DNA of 64,000 nucleotides. Source: Rathayibacter sp. VKM Ac-2754. GTDB taxonomy: Bacteria > Actinomycetota > Actinomycetes > Actinomycetales > Microbacteriaceae. The DNA lies in the NCBI RefSeq assembly GCF_009807095.1, contig NZ_WUCC01000005.1, positions 303,726-367,725 on the forward strand, written 5' to 3'. The position numbers and the translations under genes were made by a program. This document shows, in pieces, positions 60,656 to 64,000 of the stretch (its first letter is position 1; every line of letters starts with the position of its first letter). A model generated the notes under the pieces. That model was not told the origin of the DNA. It worked only from the letters and a program-made list of their open reading frames with translations, and did not search any database.

Positions 60656-61591
60656 ATGACCTCATCGACCCTCGACCGCGTCCTCGGGACGGGGGCTCCG
60701 GTCGTCTCGGTCGCCCCTGTCGCCCTCGCCGCGCCGGATCGGCCGGTGCCGCTCGAGGTGCGGATCTCGGCGCCGGTGACCGGCACCGGCCTGCCCGTCG
60801 TCCTCTTCTCGCACGGCAACGGCTGGAACCTCGACGGCTACGCGCCCCTCACGGCGTTCTGGGCCTCCCGCGGCTTCGTCGTGATCCAGCCCACGCACCT
60901 GGACTCGCGGCGGAACGGCTTCGGCTTCGACCACCCGGTGTTCCCGAGCATCTGGACCGAGCGGATCGCCGACCTCACCCGCATCCTCGACCAGCTCGAC
61001 ACCGTCGAGGCCGCCGTCCCGGGCCTCGCCGGCCGGATCGACCGCAGCCGCGTCGCCGTGGCCGGGCACTCCTGGGGCGGTCAGACCGCGCAGTCGCTGC
61101 TCGGCGCGCGCATCCTCGACGACGCCGGGCAGATCGGAGGGGACATGTCCGACAGCCGCGTCACCGCCGGCGTCCTCCTCGCCGCGACCGGTCTCGCCGG
61201 CGACGACCTCGCTCCGTTCGCGCAGGCGAGCTTCCCCTTCATGCGCCCCTCGTTCGACGAGCTGACCACGCCGACCCTCGTCGTCGCCGGTGACCGCGAC
61301 CAGTCGCGGATGTCCCGCCGCGGACCCGACTGGTTCACCGACGCGTACACGCACAGCCCCGGAGCCACCGACCTCCTGACGCTGCACGGAGCCGAGCACT
61401 CTCTCGGCGGCATCGTCGGCCACGAGGTCGCCGAGACCACCGACGAGAGCCCCGAGCGCGTCGCCGTCATCCAGCGACTGAGCACCGCCTTCCTCCGCAC
61501 CGCCCTCGGCGTCGACCCCGACAGCTGGGCCGCCGCACGCACCGCCTTCCGCAGCGGCACGGACCCGATCGGCCGCCTCGACAGCAAGTGA
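60656..61591 (+). CDS. alpha/beta-hydrolase, chlorophyllase/DLH-like
   Basis: The 311-residue protein has LPVVLFSHGNGWNLDGY (oxyanion region), nucleophile in AVAGHSWGGQTAQ (GHSWGG), catalytic Asp near VVAGDRDQ and His in LHGAEHSLGGI. The fold resembles platelet-activating-factor acetylhydrolase or chlorophyllase-like hydrolases. ATG 60656 (MTSSTL) has GGGAAGGA upstream. It is divergent from the TetR gene and is probably repressed by it. Substrate is unknown. Confidence 0.88.
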   Translation: MTSSTLDRVLGTGAPVVSVAPVALAAPDRPVPLEVRISAPVTGTGLPVVLFSHGNGWNLDGYAPLTAFWASRGFVVIQPTHLDSRRNGFGFDHPVFPSIWTERIADLTRILDQLDTVEAAVPGLAGRIDRSRVAVAGHSWGGQTAQSLLGARILDDAGQIGGDMSDSRVTAGVLLAATGLAGDDLAPFAQASFPFMRPSFDELTTPTLVVAGDRDQSRMSRRGPDWFTDAYTHSPGATDLLTLHGAEHSLGGIVGHEVAETTDESPERVAVIQRLSTAFLRTALGVDPDSWAAARTAFRSGTDPIGRLDSK

Positions 61592-61654
61592 GCACGACCT
61601 CGCCCGGAGCCTGACGGTGGCGGGCGACCCGAGCGCGCCCTGACGCCGGATCGG

Positions 61655-62740
61655 TCAGCCGGCCGGGAGGCGCACCGACACGCGGAGGCCGCCCGCCGGG
61701 CGCGGGGTCAGGGTGAGCAGCCCGTCATGCGCGGCGACGATGCTCTGGGCGATGGCCAGACCCAGGCCGACGCCCGAGTGGTCGGCGCGGATGCGGGCGG
61801 TCCCGCGCTGGAACGGCTCCGTCAGCGTCGAGAGCGAGACCGGGTCGAGCCGAGCGCCGGTGTTCTCGACGACGAGGACGGCGGAGCTCCCGTCGACGGC
61901 CGTGCTGATGCGCACCGTCCCGCCGTCGGCCAGGTTGTGGACGATCGCGTTGTGCAGCAGGTTGACGGTCAGCTGCAGGAGCAGCGACGGCGAGCCGGTG
62001 GTGGGGGCGACGCCGCCGGCGACCTCGAGGGCGACGCCGCTCCGCTCGGCCAGGGGGAGCAGTGTCTCGACCGCCTCGTCCGCGAGGAGCGACAGGTCGG
62101 CTCCCTCGCGGGCGAACGAGCGCTGGTCGGCACGGCTGAGCAGCAGCAGCGCCTCGACGAGGTCGATCGCGCGGGAATTGACGGTGCGGAGGCGGGCGAC
62201 CAGCGCGTCGACGTCACGCTCCGGGTCGCTGCGGGCGACGTCGAGGAGCGTCTGCGTGATCGCGAGCGGCGTGCGCAGTTCGTGCGAGGCGTTCGCCGCG
62301 AACCTCCTCTGCTCGGCGTCGTGCGCCTCGAGGCGCTCGAGCATGGCGTCGAAGCTGTCGGCGAGCTGGCGGAACTCGTCCTGCCGCCCGGGGAGGGCGA
62401 TGCGGTGCGAGAGGTCGCCGGTCGCGGCGACCCGGGTGGCGCCGGTGATGCGGTGCAGCGGAGCGAGCATGCGCCCGGCGAGGAACCAGCCGCCGACCAG
62501 ACCCAGGACGAGCAGGAACCCGAGCGCTGCGACGGCAGCCGGCGCGAAGGCGCGCACGAGGTCGTCGCGCCCCGGACTGAAGAGGCCGGGACCGGAGTCG
62601 GCGACCACCGCCTCCGCCGGGATGTAGCGCAGCAGGAACAGCCAGACCACGGTGAGCAGCAGGCCTACGGCGAGCAGGAGGAAGCCGGCGTAGCTGAAGG
62701 TCAGCCGCACCCGCACGCTCATCCCCGGCGGCCTAGGCAT
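61655..62740 (-). CDS. sensor histidine kinase
   Basis: The 361-residue kinase has two membrane helices (about residues 12-37 and 66-88), a HAMP linker (RMLAPLHRITGATRVAATGDL), phospho-acceptor box ANASHELRTPLAITQT, and a HATPase domain with NLLHNAIVHN (N box) and GVGLGLAIAQ (G box). The extracellular loop is short (about 28 residues). ATG 62740 overlaps the response-regulator stop; ATG 62722 is possible. Confidence 0.92.
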   Translation of the reverse strand: MPRPPGMSVRVRLTFSYAGFLLLAVGLLLTVVWLFLLRYIPAEAVVADSGPGLFSPGRDDLVRAFAPAAVAALGFLLVLGLVGGWFLAGRMLAPLHRITGATRVAATGDLSHRIALPGRQDEFRQLADSFDAMLERLEAHDAEQRRFAANASHELRTPLAITQTLLDVARSDPERDVDALVARLRTVNSRAIDLVEALLLLSRADQRSFAREGADLSLLADEAVETLLPLAERSGVALEVAGGVAPTTGSPSLLLQLTVNLLHNAIVHNLADGGTVRISTAVDGSSAVLVVENTGARLDPVSLSTLTEPFQRGTARIRADHSGVGLGLAIAQSIVAAHDGLLTLTPRPAGGLRVSVRLPAG

Positions 62741-63413
62741 CCGCGCCGTCCCGATCGCGCTCGATGCGGTAGCCGACTCCCGGCACCGTGCCGATCAGCC
62801 AGGGCTCGCCGAGGCGCTTACGGAGGGAGGAGATCGTGATCCGGACCGCGTTCGTGAACGGATCGGCGTTCTCGTCCCAGGCCCGCTCGAGCAGCTCCTC
62901 GGCGCTGATCGTCCCGCCCGCGGCTCCCATCAGGACCTCGAGCACGGCGAACTGCTTGCGCGTGAGGGCAACGCAGCGGCCGTCGCGATGCACCTCGCCG
63001 CGGAACGGGTCGAGGCGCAGCCCCGCGATCTCGAGCGTCGGCGGTCGGCTGTGGGCGCGCCGGCGGTCGAGCGCACGGAGGCGCAGCACGAGCTCGCGCA
63101 GCTCGAACGGCTTCGTCAGGTAGTCGTCGGCGCCGAGCTCGAAGCCCGACGCCTTGTCGTCGAGTCGGTCGGCCGCCGTCAGCATCAGGATCGGGATGCC
63201 GCTGCCCGAGGCGACGATCGCCCTGGCCACGTCGTCGCCCGACGGACCGGGGATGTCGCGATCGAGCACCGCGATGTCGTAGGAGTTGATGCTCAGCAGC
63301 TCGAGGGCGGTGTCGCCGTCGCCCGCCAGATCCGCGGCGATCGCCTCGAGCCGGAGCCCGTCGCGGATCGCCTCCGCCATCAGGGGCTCGTCCTCGACCA
63401 CCAGCACACGCAT
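62733..63413 (-). CDS. OmpR-family response regulator
   Basis: The 226-residue regulator has an N-terminal receiver domain (VLVVEDEP acidic pocket, phospho-Asp in AVLDRDIPG, TKPFEL Lys) and a C-terminal winged helix (LTRKQFAVLEVLM, NAVRITISSLRKRLG, VPGVGYRI). It pairs with the histidine kinase by 8-base gene overlap. ATG 63413 is chosen because the receiver begins there; the frame upstream is repeat sequence. Confidence 0.93.
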   Translation of the reverse strand: MRVLVVEDEPLMAEAIRDGLRLEAIAADLAGDGDTALELLSINSYDIAVLDRDIPGPSGDDVARAIVASGSGIPILMLTAADRLDDKASGFELGADDYLTKPFELRELVLRLRALDRRRAHSRPPTLEIAGLRLDPFRGEVHRDGRCVALTRKQFAVLEVLMGAAGGTISAEELLERAWDENADPFTNAVRITISSLRKRLGEPWLIGTVPGVGYRIERDRDGADA

Positions 63414-63516
63414 GCGACCGATGCTACGAGCCGCGGTGTTAAGGGGGGCGTATCCGACGGCGGGGCGCTGCGCGCGCTCACCCGAGCGCGATGTCGGCGC
63501 CCGCCGGCCTCCCCGT

Positions 63517-63656
63517 GCTGGTCGAGTAGCCGCCGGAGGCGGCGTATCGAGACCCACGTCCTTCAGCAGATCCTGCTTCTGCCCTCGCCTCCTGGCGCTG
63601 GTGGATCTCGATACGCTCGATACGCTCGCTGCGCGGGCTGCGGGCTCGATCAGCGA
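63517..63656. repeat. GGTCGAGTAGCC repeat pair, copy A
   Basis: GCTGGTCGAGTAGCCGCCGG followed by GGCGTATCGAGACCCAC runs to an opposed arm GTGGATCTCGATACG...CTCGATCAGCG. An extra CTCGATACG unit (about 63607-63625) distinguishes it from copy B at 63734-63863. Confidence 0.85.
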
Positions 63657-63733
63657 GGGAGGGGGCCTGCAAGCAGGAGCTCACCTCGGGGCCGCAAGCG
63701 GGAGCTCGCCTCCGTGGAGGGGGCCGCCAGCTC

Positions 63734-63863
63734 GCTGGTCGAGTAGCCGCCGGAGGCGGCGTATCGAGACCCACCTTCTTCAGCAGATCCTGCTTCTGCC
63801 CTCGCCTCCTGACGCTGGTGGATCTCGATACGCCCGCTGCGCGGGCTGCGGGCTCGATCAGCG
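63734..63863. repeat. GGTCGAGTAGCC repeat pair, copy B
   Basis: This has the same arms and internal TTCAGCAGATCCTGCTTCTG spacer as copy A, differing mainly by lacking the duplicated CTCGATACG unit. The two copies are about 217 bp apart, start to start. Confidence 0.85.
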
Positions 63864-63935
63864 CGGAGTGAGCCAGGAGCAGGTCGTCCTGATGCCTCAG
63901 GCTCTCCTCGGGCGGAGAAGCGCCTGACCGGCTCG

Positions 63936-64000
63936 TCAGTCCTCCTCCACAGGTGCTCTTCGGGGTCCGGTCTTCCGGTTCGGGCGGTCCTGCCGGTTGC
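63936..64000 (-). CDS. 3' end of a gene running off the window (partial)
   Basis: On the minus strand the frame ending in TGA at 63936-63938 is open to the window edge and reads NRQDRPNRKTGPRRAPVEED. The basic, then acidic, tail looks like a protein C-terminus. It is too short to identify. Confidence 0.35.
   Translation of the reverse strand, partial: NRQDRPNRKTGPRRAPVEED

Larger units (their letters stand above)
63414..63935. other. repeat-rich intergenic region
   Basis: The 522-bp stretch holds two near-identical copies of the GGTCGAGTAGCC element (63517-63656 and 63734-63863) and a Cys/Gln-like low-complexity spacer (AGGAGCTC, GGGAGCTCG). No gene is seen. Confidence 0.7.

Overview
The window is high-GC DNA (roughly 70 percent or more by eye) with the gene styles of a Gram-positive actinobacterium: many GTG starts, lipobox and Tat-type signal peptides, several LacI-family regulators each beside a sugar ABC importer, a LytR-CpsA-Psr protein, and small families typical of Microbacteriaceae (a DUF7882-like protein, TerC with a Mn-type leader). 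Three separate loci for plant-type glycans (GH127, GH32, GH78) suggest a plant-associated member of the Microbacteriaceae, for example near Rathayibacter, Clavibacter or Curtobacterium. The genus is inference. No rRNA, tRNA, CRISPR array or transposase was seen.

Layout. 1-5,000: a DUF985 cupin, a large LuxR regulator, and a Tat-exported tandem-repeat protein divergent from an AraC-like regulator. 5,000-8,060: a scar region with a guaD fragment and a LacI remnant, then guanine deaminase and an ABM-domain membrane protein. 8,070-14,300: LacI regulator divergent from a sugar ABC importer plus a GH127 beta-L-arabinofuranosidase-type enzyme. 14,300-26,600: housekeeping and stress genes (TerC under a probable Mn2+ riboswitch, NTF2-like protein with LysR, MetE-like protein, molybdate operon, LLM oxidoreductase, SDR with TetR, esterase, aquaporin). 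26,700-32,680: GH32 fructan or sucrose-type operon with ABC importer and its LacI gene. 32,790-37,520: a second importer with three GAGAGCGCTCTC operators and a LacI gene, resembling the cellobiose (ceb) systems. 37,500-40,300: small proteins and an MFS exporter. 40,470-47,160: GH78 alpha-L-rhamnosidase divergent from a Tm-1-like / PEP-hydrolase-like / double cupin / epimerase operon, sharing two LacI-type operators. 47,400-50,160: DUF2079 membrane protein, small secreted Cys protein, XRE-FW (NBR1-like) protein.

50,160-56,100 holds the most unusual material. Together with 754-4,967 it shows a repeated module: a protein with a shared RRT(I/L)VxGxxW Tat-type leader, divergently paired with its own AraC-type regulator, and in two of three cases accompanied by a LuxR paralog. 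The copies are in different states of decay: one AraC gene carries an in-frame amber codon, another survives only as an N-terminally truncated fragment, and one LuxR copy has lost about 310 internal residues. I regard this as the best candidate for an undescribed, lineage-specific cell-surface system with dedicated regulators.

56,150-64,000: DUF805 protein, ArsR-controlled quinone reductase, LCP protein, TetR-controlled hydrolase, a two-component system, and a block of duplicated intergenic repeats. At least five families of long palindromic intergenic repeats are scattered through the window, usually just downstream of genes.
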